Below are positions 1-6,158 of a stretch of 6,174 bases of DNA, one piece after another. Within the stretch, counting starts at the first letter, position 1, and each line of letters begins with the position of its first letter. Made by a program: the position numbers and the translations under genes. The notes under the pieces were generated by a model. It was given only the letters and a program-made list of their open reading frames with translations. It was not told the origin of the DNA and searched no databases. Source of the DNA: Streptomyces lilacinus (lineage in GTDB: Bacteria > Actinomycetota > Actinomycetes > Streptomycetales > Streptomycetaceae); the NCBI GenBank assembly GCA_000715685.1, contig KL569440.1:13837-20010 (forward strand), given 5' to 3'.

Positions 1-16
1 TGTGTATAAGAGACAG
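1..16 (+). other. Tn5/Nextera mosaic-end adapter remnant (left end)
   Basis: The first 16 bases, TGTGTATAAGAGACAG, are the 3' part of the 19-bp Tn5 mosaic end used in tagmentation libraries. The exact reverse complement ends the window. This is untrimmed library sequence rather than genome, and an open reading frame that runs into it gains the spurious peptide MYKRQ. Real sequence starts at about base 17. Confidence 0.96.
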
Positions 17-763
17 CTCGAAGGCGTGGTCGACTCCCGGCGGAACGATCTCCCGTACGGCGGAGGCGACGTCGCGCCCGGCGGAAGCGTGGACGAAGTG
101 GGTCGCGCCGAAAAGGCGCGCCGTCGGCTCCTTGGCCGGATTCGCGTCCACGGCGATGCGGGTGGACGCCCCGGCGAGCCGTGCGCCCTGCAGGACGTTG
201 AGCCCCACTCCGCCCGCGCCGATGACGAGGACGGATTCACCCTGTCCCACCTTGGCGCGGTGGAGGACCGCGCCGATGCCGGTGAGGACGCCGCAGCCGA
301 TGAGGGCCGCCGAGGTCAGCGGAACACCGCCCGGGATCTTGACCGCCTGGACGGCCTTGACGACGGTCCGCTCGGCGAAGACCGAGGTGGAGGCGAAGCC
401 GAACAGCGCCTCTCCGCGGCGGGAGAAGGGTCTGCCGGGCCTGCCGACGGCCGCGCGGCACATGGTCGGCCTGCCCCGGGCACAGTCGGGGCAGGCACCG
501 CAGCTCGCGAGGGTGGACAGTGCGACGTGGTCGCCGGGTACGAGGCGAGTGACGCCCGGGCCGACTGCTTCGACCACACCCGCACCCTCGTGACCGAGGA
601 CCACGGGGACGGGGTGGGGAATGGTGCCGTCGATGACCGAGAGGTCGCTGTGGCAGAGGCCGGCGGCGGCGACGGCGACGAGGACCTCGGCCGGTCCGGG
701 CGCCCGGACCTCCAGGTCGTCCACGACGTGGGGCCGCTTGCCGTCGAAGATGACGCCTCGCAT
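17..763 (-). CDS. Zinc-dependent alcohol dehydrogenase (MDR family), C-terminus cut by contig end
   Basis: This gene encodes the first 249 residues of a medium-chain dehydrogenase/reductase that would oxidise an alcohol to an aldehyde with NAD in the cytoplasm. The catalytic zinc ligands are visible as Cys37 (GLCHSD), His58-Glu59 (LGHEGAG) and Cys157 (GCGVLTG). The structural-zinc cysteines are 88, 91, 94 and 102. A Rossmann motif GAGGVG at 182-187 is followed by Asp206, which suggests NAD rather than NADP. This layout, with GCG as the third zinc site, resembles class III-like and actinobacterial AdhD-type enzymes. Such proteins are usually about 360-375 residues, so roughly a third is missing beyond the adapter. 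The ATG is supported by GGAGAGG ten bases upstream. It is the last visible gene of the minus-strand group, 105 bp after the aldehyde dehydrogenase, which would take its likely product. Family assignment is firm; the substrate is unknown. Confidence 0.93.
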
Positions 764-773
764 GGGTGGTTGT

Positions 774-780
774 CCTCTCC
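774..780 (-). promoter_or_regulatory. Ribosome binding site of the alcohol dehydrogenase
   Basis: On the minus strand this reads GGAGAGG, ten bases before the ATG at 763. It supports that start over in-frame upstream positions, since the frame stays open back to the stop of the aldehyde dehydrogenase. Confidence 0.6.
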
Positions 781-820
781 GGCGACGAGCTGGTGGGCGG
801 ATGGGCGGCGGAGTTCTGTG

Positions 821-855
821 GGTCCACGGGGGTCCACGGGGTCTACCGCGTCCAC
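821..855. repeat. Short tandem/phased repeat between the ALDH and ADH genes
   Basis: GGTCCACGGG occurs twice in exact tandem (821-830, 831-840). The core GTCYAC recurs at 822, 832, 841 and 850, so four copies are spaced 9-10 bp apart, about one helical turn. It lies in the 105-bp non-coding gap upstream of the alcohol dehydrogenase. It could be a protein-binding array or a chance low-complexity tract. Confidence 0.6.
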
Positions 856-868
856 TGGGATGTGTGGG

Positions 869-2332
869 TCAGGAAGTCCAGACGAGCGACTGCAGTTCGC
901 TGTACGCGTGGAGGGCGAAGGATCCGCCGTCGCGGCCGATCCCGCTCTCCTTGAAACCGCCGAACGGTGTCTCGGGGTGCCGCTGGACGGTGTTGATGCC
1001 GACGTTTCCGCTGCGCAGCCGGGCCGCGAGGGCCCAGGCACGGCCGGTGTCCACGCCGAAGACGTAGTCGTGGAGGCCGTAGGGGGTGCCGTTGGCGATA
1101 CGAACCGCCTCGTCCTCGGTGTCGAAGGGGATCGCGACGACGACGGGGCCGAAGAGCTCCTCGCGCGCGACGGTCATGGTCGGGCTCACGTCGGCGATGA
1201 GGGTCGGGGCCACGTAGAAACCCGGCGTGACGCGGGGGCGGGTGCCGCCGGTGACGATGCGGGCACCTTGGCTCCGGGCTTGGGCGACGTGGGCCTCGAC
1301 GCGGTCGCGGTGGGCGGCGGAGATCACGGGTCCGACGATCGTGGAGTTATCCACAGGGTCCCCGACGATCATTGACTCGGCGTAGCGTTTGAGCCCGGTG
1401 ACGACCTGCTCGTACAGCGATCGGTGGACGAGCACGCGGGTCGGTGCCGTGCAGATCTGCCCGCTGTGGAAGGACCAGACCGAACCGACCGCCCCGATCG
1501 CCGACTTGATCGTCTTGTCGTCGGCGTCCTCCAGGACGATGGCCGCGCCCTTGCCTCCCAGTTCCATCAGGGTGCGCTTCATCGACCTCCCCGCGGTTTC
1601 GGCGATCTTCTTTCCCACGGTGGTGGAGCCGGTGAAGCTGATCATGTCGACGTCCGGGTGGGCCACGAGGGCCTCGCCGGCGCCGGGGCCCGATCCGGTG
1701 ACGACGTTGAACGCCCCGTCGGGAAGTCCGGCCTCGCGGAAGAGCGGACCCAGCTCGAGGCAGCAGAGCGGGTCCTGCGGCGCCGGCTTCGCGACGACCG
1801 TGTTGCCCATGGCCAGGGCGGGCGCGACCTTGCCCGCGAGATTGACGACCGGGAAGTTGTAGGAGGTGATGCAGCCGACGACCCCCACGGGACGCCGGAC
1901 CGCGGCGGCGCCGATCAGGCCGCCCGGTGCGAGCGGGCTCGCCTCGACGGGCCGTGGCGCGAGCGGGACGACGTCCGGCTCCGTCGCGCCGCGCGCGTAG
2001 CGCCGGAAGCGGTCCGCCGCGGTGGGCAGTTGCAAGGCCGAGGCGACGCGCGTCGTCGCTCCGGTCTCGGCCTGGAGAAGGGGCAGGAGCTCCCCCCTTC
2101 GCTCGGTGAGGAGATCAGCGATCCGGTCCAGCACGGCCGCGCGCTCGCGCGGCCTCGTACGTGACCAGCCGTCCTGCGCGGCCCGCGCGGCGGCCACGGC
2201 GTCGGCCACTTCGGCGGGAGTCGACTCCGGGGCCTCCCCGACGACCTCTTCGGTCGCCGGATTGACAACTGGATAGTGCCCCTTTTCCGGCGCGCGCCAG
2301 GCGCCGGCGATCCAGTGCCCGTACGCCGTCAT
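869..2332 (-). CDS. NAD(P)-dependent aldehyde dehydrogenase
   Basis: This is a full-length 487-residue member of the aldehyde dehydrogenase superfamily, which oxidises an aldehyde to a carboxylic acid. The expected catalytic set is complete. Asn159 lies in TSYNFP. The general base is Glu257 in MELGGKG, and the nucleophile is Cys294 in GQICTAPTR. The cofactor-stacking motif EELFGP is at 391-396. The nucleotide-binding segment FTGSTTVG spans 233-240. The overall look resembles the benzaldehyde/vanillin-type and broad-range bacterial ALDHs, but the substrate cannot be assigned. The start ATG overlaps the stop of the acyl-CoA dehydrogenase as ATGA, with AAGGAG eight bases upstream, so translational coupling and co-transcription are likely. 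With the downstream alcohol dehydrogenase it forms a plausible alcohol-to-acid pair. There is no sign of truncation or frameshift. Confidence 0.95.
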   Translation of the reverse strand: MTAYGHWIAGAWRAPEKGHYPVVNPATEEVVGEAPESTPAEVADAVAAARAAQDGWSRTRPRERAAVLDRIADLLTERRGELLPLLQAETGATTRVASALQLPTAADRFRRYARGATEPDVVPLAPRPVEASPLAPGGLIGAAAVRRPVGVVGCITSYNFPVVNLAGKVAPALAMGNTVVAKPAPQDPLCCLELGPLFREAGLPDGAFNVVTGSGPGAGEALVAHPDVDMISFTGSTTVGKKIAETAGRSMKRTLMELGGKGAAIVLEDADDKTIKSAIGAVGSVWSFHSGQICTAPTRVLVHRSLYEQVVTGLKRYAESMIVGDPVDNSTIVGPVISAAHRDRVEAHVAQARSQGARIVTGGTRPRVTPGFYVAPTLIADVSPTMTVAREELFGPVVVAIPFDTEDEAVRIANGTPYGLHDYVFGVDTGRAWALAARLRSGNVGINTVQRHPETPFGGFKESGIGRDGGSFALHAYSELQSLVWTS

Positions 2333-3492
2333 GGCCGGGTCTCCTTCGGCAGGCCGAGTACGCGCTCGGCGATGATGTTGCGCTGGATCTCGTCCGAGCC
2401 GCCGTAGATGGTGTCGGCTCGGCTGAAGAGGAACAGGCGTTGCAGTGCGTCCAGCCGGTACGGGCTGTCGGCGTGCCAGTCGTCCGGTCCCAGGGCGGCG
2501 GGCGCGCCCCGCACCCGCATCGCCAGTTCACCGAGCCGCTTGTGCCAGCCGCCCCACAGCAGCTTGGAGACGCTGGGCGCCCCGGGGTCGTCCGCGGCCC
2601 CCAGGGTCCGCAGGGCGTTCCAGCGCATGACCTGCAGGTCGGCCCACTGCCGTACGAGCCGGTCCCGTACCACCGGCTCCTCTGCGGCACCGGTCTCCAT
2701 CGCGAGGCCGAGCACCTGCGCCAGCTCCGCGGCGAAGCCGATCTGCTGGACGAGGGTGGACACGCCCCGCTCCCGCGCCAGGAGGGCCATGGCGACGCGC
2801 CAGCCGTTGCCCTCGCCGCCGACGAGGTGCTCGGCCCGGGCCGTGGCGCCGTCGAAGAACACCTCGTTGAAGTCGGCGGCTCCCGTCAGCTGCCGGATCG
2901 GGCGGACCTCGATCCGGCCGGGCTGGTCCATCGGTACGAGAAGAAAGGAGAGTCCGTGATGGCGTCGTGAGCCCTCGGTGGTGCGGGCCAGGACGAAGCA
3001 CCAGTCGGCCTCGTGGGCGAGGGAGGTCCAGATCTTCTGACCGCTGATGCGGTAGGTGCGGCCGCCGTCGGCGCGTACGGCGGCGGTGCGCAGGGCGGCG
3101 AGGTCGGAGCCGGCACCGGGTTCGCTGTAGCCCTGGCACCAGAGTTCCTCGCCGCGGGCGATGGCGGGGAGGAAGCGGGCGCACTGCGCGTCGTCGCCGT
3201 GGGCGAGGAGCGCGGGGGCCAGGAGGTTCTCGCCGAGGTGCCCGAGGCGGGGCGGGGCTTGGGCGCGTGCGTACTCCTCGGCCCAGACGACCTGGCCGGT
3301 CAGGGTGGCGGTGCGGTTGCCGTAGGTACCGCGGGCGCGGTTCCAGCCGAGGCCGATCCAGCCGCCGGTGCCCAGCTCGCGTTCCCAGGCGCGTCCGGTG
3401 GGACCGGGCGGGTCGCCCGTGAGGTGCGCTGCCAGCCAGGCCCGCGCCTCCCGGCGCAGCGCCTCGTCGTGTGGTCCGAATGCGAAGTCCAT
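2329..3492 (-). CDS. Acyl-CoA dehydrogenase (FadE-like)
   Basis: This 387-residue flavoprotein of the acyl-CoA dehydrogenase family would introduce an alpha,beta double bond into a CoA thioester and pass electrons to an electron-transfer flavoprotein. The N-terminal helical domain is followed by the middle-domain signature SEPGAGSDLA (123-132) and GQKIWTS (151-157). The C-terminal signature is YGGSDEIQRN (363-372). The Glu of the medium-chain enzyme (YEG) is Gly364 here. Glu241 in ARERG aligns instead with the catalytic Glu of isovaleryl-CoA dehydrogenase and is the likely base. The ATG at 3492 is preferred because MDFAF is a normal N-terminus for the family and AGGGGAGAGG lies eight bases upstream; the frame stays open further upstream only because it runs antisense-style through the SDR gene. 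It sits 34 bp after the SDR and overlaps the ALDH. Substrate is unknown; branched-chain, alicyclic or sterol-type CoA esters are possible. Confidence 0.94.
   Translation of the reverse strand: MDFAFGPHDEALRREARAWLAAHLTGDPPGPTGRAWERELGTGGWIGLGWNRARGTYGNRTATLTGQVVWAEEYARAQAPPRLGHLGENLLAPALLAHGDDAQCARFLPAIARGEELWCQGYSEPGAGSDLAALRTAAVRADGGRTYRISGQKIWTSLAHEADWCFVLARTTEGSRRHHGLSFLLVPMDQPGRIEVRPIRQLTGAADFNEVFFDGATARAEHLVGGEGNGWRVAMALLARERGVSTLVQQIGFAAELAQVLGLAMETGAAEEPVVRDRLVRQWADLQVMRWNALRTLGAADDPGAPSVSKLLWGGWHKRLGELAMRVRGAPAALGPDDWHADSPYRLDALQRLFLFSRADTIYGGSDEIQRNIIAERVLGLPKETRP
2341..2346 (-). promoter_or_regulatory. Ribosome binding site of the aldehyde dehydrogenase, inside the upstream gene
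   Basis: The minus strand reads AAGGAG, eight bases before the ATG. It lies within the last codons of the acyl-CoA dehydrogenase and fixes the ATGA-overlap start. Confidence 0.65.
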
Positions 3493-3500
3493 GCCGTACG

Positions 3501-3510
3501 CCTCTCCCCT
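3501..3510 (-). promoter_or_regulatory. Ribosome binding site of the acyl-CoA dehydrogenase
   Basis: The minus strand reads AGGGGAGAGG, eight bases before the ATG at 3492, in the short gap after the SDR stop. It decides the start within a much longer open frame. Confidence 0.65.
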
Positions 3511-3526
3511 CGCCGGCCGCCGGGTG

Positions 3527-4438
3527 TCACGTGTTGGGGCGTTGCCCCGTGGCGGCCGCTTCGGCCATGGCCTGGAGCCGGTCGAGCATCGGCATGGGGT
3601 CGGTGCCGACGGTCCCGGGAAGGAGGTCGGCGATGCGCTCGGGGGTCCACGAGCCTTCGGCGTAGGCGGCGCGCAGTTCGCGTGGCTGGGCCCACACCGC
3701 GATCTTGGGGCCGGCCACGGTGTAGACCTGCCCGGTGATGCCCACGGCGCGGGCGCGCTCGCTGAGCAGATAGACGACGAGGGCGGCCACGTCCTCCGGT
3801 TCGCCGATCTCCTTGAGCTCCAGGGGAACGTTGGCGGACATCCTGGTGCGGGCCACAGGTGCCACGCAGTTGGCGGTGACACCGTATTTGTGCAGGCCCA
3901 GGGCGGCGCTGCGGACGAGGGAGATCACCCCGCCCTTGGCTGCGGCGTAGTTGGCCTGGGCCACGCTGCCCTGGTGGTTGCCGCTGGTGAAGCCGATGAG
4001 GGTGCCGGTGCCTTGCCGGCGCATCACGCTCGAGGCGGCGCGGAAGACGGTGAAGGTGCCCTTCAGGTGGGTGGCGACGACCGGGTCCCACTCCTCCTCG
4101 GTCATGTTGAAGATCATGCGCTCGCGGAGGATGCCGGCGCCGCAGACGACTCCGTCGAGGCGTCCGTAGCGGGCGAGAGCGGTGTCCACGATGCGCTGTC
4201 CGCCCGTCATCGTCGACACGTCGTCCGCGACGGCGGTCGCCTCTCCGCCGGCCGCTTCGATCTCCTTCACCACGGCGGTGGCGACCTCGCTCGTCGGCTT
4301 CTCCCCTGCGATGGACACGCCGTAGTCGTTCACGACGACCTTGGCCCCTTCCGTCGCGCAGGCCAGGGCGACCGCCCTTCCGATGCCCCGCCCGGCTCCG
4401 GTGACGGCGACCACCTTGCCTGCCAAGAAGTTCCCCAC
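3527..4438 (-). CDS. SDR-family NAD(P)-dependent oxidoreductase with C-terminal extension
   Basis: This 303-residue short-chain dehydrogenase/reductase would act as an alcohol or hydroxyacyl-CoA dehydrogenase. The cofactor motif TGAGRGIG is at 13-20, the NNAG-equivalent reads CGAG (99-102), and the active site carries Tyr164 and Lys168 in NYAAAK. Ser152 is the likely catalytic serine. The middle region (HLKGTF, AQANYAAAK) recalls the dehydrogenase domain of peroxisomal multifunctional enzyme type 2 and related hydroxyacyl-CoA dehydrogenases. After the usual core there are about 55 extra residues (KIAVWAQPRELR onward), longer than the roughly 250-residue standard SDR. The start is GTG, with GGGAAGGGG seven bases upstream; it places the Rossmann motif 12 residues in, as usual. 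It is first in the minus-strand operon and divergent from the cyclase-family gene. Family is certain, reaction inferred. Confidence 0.93.
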   Translation of the reverse strand: MGNFLAGKVVAVTGAGRGIGRAVALACATEGAKVVVNDYGVSIAGEKPTSEVATAVVKEIEAAGGEATAVADDVSTMTGGQRIVDTALARYGRLDGVVCGAGILRERMIFNMTEEEWDPVVATHLKGTFTVFRAASSVMRRQGTGTLIGFTSGNHQGSVAQANYAAAKGGVISLVRSAALGLHKYGVTANCVAPVARTRMSANVPLELKEIGEPEDVAALVVYLLSERARAVGITGQVYTVAGPKIAVWAQPRELRAAYAEGSWTPERIADLLPGTVGTDPMPMLDRLQAMAEAAATGQRPNT

Positions 4439-4445
4439 GGCGAGA

Positions 4446-4454
4446 CCCCTTCCC
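4446..4454 (-). promoter_or_regulatory. Ribosome binding site deciding the GTG start of the SDR
   Basis: The minus strand reads GGGAAGGGG, seven bases before the GTG at 4438. The reading frame continues open for over a kilobase upstream, antisense through the cyclase gene, so this site and the position of TGAGRGIG are what fix the start. Confidence 0.6.
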
Positions 4455-4460
4455 GCGCTT

Positions 4461-4477
4461 TCTGACGGTCCGTTAGA
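4461..4477. promoter_or_regulatory. Candidate TetR-type operator in the divergent intergenic region
   Basis: The sequence TCTGACGGTCCGTTAGA is a 17-bp imperfect palindrome: two 8-base arms around a central T with seven of eight positions complementary. This length and the ACGGnCCGT core are the kind of site bound by TetR-family repressors of catabolic genes. It lies 23 bp before the SDR start and about 85 bp before the cyclase-family start, so one bound dimer could control both directions. No regulator gene is in the window, so the factor is inferred. Confidence 0.55.
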
Positions 4478-4479
4478 TT
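4474..4479 (+). promoter_or_regulatory. Possible -10 box for the cyclase-family gene
   Basis: TAGATT fits the TAnnnT pattern of actinobacterial -10 boxes and lies in the only A/T-rich patch of the divergent region, overlapping the right arm of the palindrome. No convincing -35 is present at 16-18 bp. Initiation here would give a leader of about 75 nt. Confidence 0.3.
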
Positions 4480-4550
4480 TTTGGGCAGCGCGGGCCCGAG
4501 CACAAGCCCCGCCGACGAAGCCGACGCCGAGCCGCACAGGTCGCGATCCG

Positions 4551-4555
4551 GGAGG
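4551..4555 (+). promoter_or_regulatory. Ribosome binding site of the cyclase-family gene
   Basis: GGAGG lies six bases before the ATG at 4562. This selects that ATG over an in-frame TTG at 4481, which has no ribosome binding site and would add 27 low-complexity residues. Confidence 0.75.
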
Positions 4556-4561
4556 ACACCC

Positions 4562-5488
4562 ATGCCGCTGCCGTCCGAGTTCTTCGAGCTGGCCAAACGG
4601 GTCAACAATTGGGGACGTTGGGGCGACGGGGACGAGATCGGCACGCTCAACCTCATCACCGATGCTGTCGTACGGGAGGCCGCCGCGGCCGTCACCCGCG
4701 GCCGTCGCGTCCCGCTGGCTCTGCCGCTGCAACAGGACGGCGTGCAGACGGGCGTGATCCCCGGCAGGGTCAACCCCCTGCACACCATGGTCGCGATCAA
4801 CGTGGAGTTGTTCGGCCCGGGGACCGTGGCGACCAGCGACGACATCGTGACCATGGGCCTGCAGGCCGGCACCCACTGGGACGGGCTCTCCCACGTGTCG
4901 CACAGCGGCAAGCTCTACAACGGCCGCCCGGCTGACTCGATCACCGCTCACGGCCGTGCGACCTTCCACGGCGTCGAGAAGGTCGGGCACATCGTCTCGC
5001 GCGGCGTGCTGCTCGACGTCGCCCGGGCCAAGGGGGTGGACCGGCTCGACGACGGCCACGCCGTCACGCCGGAGGATCTGGAGGCGGCGGAGGAACTGGC
5101 CGGGGTCACGGTTCGGCCCGGCGATATCGTGCTCGTCCGCACTGGCCAGATCCAGCGGTATCTGGCGGGCGACAAGCAGGCGTACGCCTATCCTTCGCCC
5201 GGCCTTTCGATTCGGACGCCCGAGTGGTTCCATGCCCGCGACGTCGCCGCCGTCGCCAACGACACCCTCACGTTCGAGACCTTTCCACCGGAGATCGAGA
5301 ACCTCTGGATGCCCGTGCACGCCCTCCATCTCGTCGAGATGGGAATGCCCCAAGGGCAGAACTGGAACCTCGAGACGCTTTCGGAAGCGTGCGCGGAGGA
5401 GCGGCGCTACGCGTTTCTGCTGGCAGCGATGCCGGAGCCGTTCGTCGGTGGGGCGGGCACACCGGTTGCCCCGGTCGCGATCCTCTGA
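4562..5488 (+). CDS. Cyclase-family protein (kynurenine formamidase-like metal-dependent hydrolase)
   Basis: This 308-residue protein belongs to the cyclase/kynurenine-formamidase family, whose characterised members hydrolyse amide or ring bonds (N-formylkynurenine, isatin) using Zn or Mn. The family motif HxGTHxDxPxH appears as QAGTHWDGLSH at 101-111. Conserved later segments are GVLLDVARAKGV (148-159), RPGDIVLVRTG (185-195) and the C-terminal PVHALHLVEMGMPQGQNWNLE region (251-271, shown in part as EMGMPQGQNWNL). Two positions that are usually metal ligands look substituted: the first His is Gln101 and the Glu of the GE motif is Gln266. His105, Asp107, His111 and His253 remain. There is no signal peptide, so it should be cytoplasmic. 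It is divergently transcribed from the SDR-led operon across a shared 123-bp region, which suggests joint regulation. The family is clear, while the substrate and even catalytic competence are open. Confidence 0.9.
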   Translation: MPLPSEFFELAKRVNNWGRWGDGDEIGTLNLITDAVVREAAAAVTRGRRVPLALPLQQDGVQTGVIPGRVNPLHTMVAINVELFGPGTVATSDDIVTMGLQAGTHWDGLSHVSHSGKLYNGRPADSITAHGRATFHGVEKVGHIVSRGVLLDVARAKGVDRLDDGHAVTPEDLEAAEELAGVTVRPGDIVLVRTGQIQRYLAGDKQAYAYPSPGLSIRTPEWFHARDVAAVANDTLTFETFPPEIENLWMPVHALHLVEMGMPQGQNWNLETLSEACAEERRYAFLLAAMPEPFVGGAGTPVAPVAIL

Positions 5489-5578
5489 CTGCTTACGACA
5501 CCACGTCACCAACGCGGGGGACTGACGGCCCCACAGCAGACGAACGGGCGGGCGGCGGCGCACAGATGCGCACCCCGA

Positions 5579-5592
5579 GCACGGCACCGTGC
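5579..5592. repeat. Inverted repeat, possible hairpin
   Basis: GCACGG-CA-CCGTGC has complementary 6-base arms; as RNA it would form a 5-bp stem with a 4-base loop. It sits about 90 bp after the cyclase-family stop. There is no U-tract, so a terminator role is uncertain. Confidence 0.35.
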
Positions 5593-5625
5593 GCCGCCAC
5601 CCAGCTCCGGCGCCTCAGCCCTGTT

Positions 5626-5643
5626 GTCGCGCCGGATCGCGAC
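5626..5643. terminator. GC-rich stem-loop, possible bidirectional terminator
   Basis: GTCGCG and CGCGAC form a perfect 6-bp stem around the loop CCGGAT, midway between two convergent stop codons. Actinobacterial terminators often lack a U-tract, but the stem is short, so this is only a candidate. Confidence 0.25.
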
Positions 5644-5693
5644 CCGCACTCGCCAAGGCAGCCCTGAACAGCCGGACCTCTCGACGTCCCCTC

Positions 5694-5708
5694 GCAGCGA
5701 ATCGCTGC
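5694..5708. repeat. 15-bp near-perfect palindrome
   Basis: GCAGCGA-A-TCGCTGC has perfect 7-base arms around one central base. It could be a short hairpin contributing to termination of either convergent gene, or a binding site; its position 3' of both genes favours the former. Confidence 0.35.
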
Positions 5709-5764
5709 ATCCAAGGGTGATCACCTGAACACTTCACGTCAACACCTGGTCTGGACTTTGTCGA

Positions 5765-6157
5765 CTAAGCCCGATTTGTCGCGGCGTGTTGTGGCTCGAA
5801 AGCACCAGTCCAGCGGCGCTCGCCGTGGTCGATCTCGCACCAGATGCGCTTCCCGGCACCTTCGGGCTGCCAGCCCCAGCGGTCGGCGAGGCCGTCCACC
5901 AACTCCAGGCCCCTGCCGCCGGTGTCGTCACCCTGGGCGCAGCGCCGCCTCGGCGGGCGGGCGCTGATGTCGGCGACCTCCACCCGCACGGTCCCGGGCC
6001 AGGCACCCCCGGCCCCGCCGGCGGCACTTCCACTTCCCACCCCGGCCCCGGGTCCGGCTCCGACCCCCGGGAACAACATCCGCAGAACCGCGGGGCACCC
6101 CGTGTGCACCACCGCGTTGGTGACCAACTCCGAAATCAAAAGGATCAGCGTCTCGGC
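5765..6157 (-). CDS. ATP-binding protein (RsbW/SpoIIAB-like GHKL ATPase), N-terminus cut by contig end
   Basis: These 130 C-terminal residues belong to the small histidine-kinase-like ATPase family of anti-sigma factors and serine kinases, many copies of which occur in streptomycetes. The N-box is visible as SELVTNAVVHTG, with Glu10 and Asn14 of the fragment. The G1 region follows as VADIS (Asp63), then TGGRGLELVDGLADRWGW (79-96). Between the N-box and the next strand lies an unusual Gly/Ala-rich insert (about residues 29-56). The protein ends about 20 residues after RIWCEID. The true start lies beyond the adapter: full proteins are usually about 130-170 residues, and the N-terminal helix-strand part is missing. 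The fragment's first TTG, at 6139, is inside the N-box helix and is not a real start. The gene converges on the cyclase-family gene and shows no link to the catabolic operon. Partner sigma factor is unknown. Confidence 0.88.
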   Translation of the reverse strand, partial: AETLILLISELVTNAVVHTGCPAVLRMLFPGVGAGPGAGVGSGSAAGGAGGAWPGTVRVEVADISARPPRRRCAQGDDTGGRGLELVDGLADRWGWQPEGAGKRIWCEIDHGERRWTGAFEPQHAATNRA

Positions 6158-6158
6158 C

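Larger units (their letters stand above)
5489..5764. other. Non-coding gap between convergent genes
   Basis: This 276-bp stretch separates the cyclase-family gene from the convergent ATP-binding gene. Reading frames here lack ribosome binding sites and resemble no family I know. It holds three GC-rich inverted repeats (listed separately), the 10-bp palindrome GGTGATCACC at 5716-5725, and a more A/T-rich end from about 5709. No tRNA or classical U-tract terminator was recognised. Confidence 0.5.

Noticed and set aside
2..1375. 457-residue plus-strand open frame
   Set aside because: It starts in the adapter (MYKRQ), runs antisense to the alcohol and aldehyde dehydrogenases, and has no family resemblance; it is a GC-bias shadow frame.
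3493..3882. N-terminal extension of the acyl-CoA dehydrogenase (to 517 residues)
   Set aside because: It overlaps the SDR coding region in another frame; the ATG at 3492 has a good ribosome binding site and a family-typical N-terminus.
4481..4561. TTG start adding 27 residues to the cyclase-family protein
   Set aside because: It has no ribosome binding site and a low-complexity extension; the ATG at 4562 follows GGAGG at good spacing.
4439..5587. Long upstream extension of the SDR frame (to 686 residues)
   Set aside because: The extension is antisense to the well-supported cyclase-family gene; the SDR homology begins right after the GTG at 4438, which has its own ribosome binding site.
5506..5724. 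72-residue minus-strand frame in the convergent gap
   Set aside because: It has a GTG start with no ribosome binding site, Arg/Cys-rich composition typical of non-coding GC-rich DNA, and no recognisable domain.
5757..5781. Direct repeat TTTGTCG (5757-5763 and 5775-5781)
   Set aside because: Only seven bases, straddling the end of the ATP-binding gene, with nothing to suggest an attachment site or operator.
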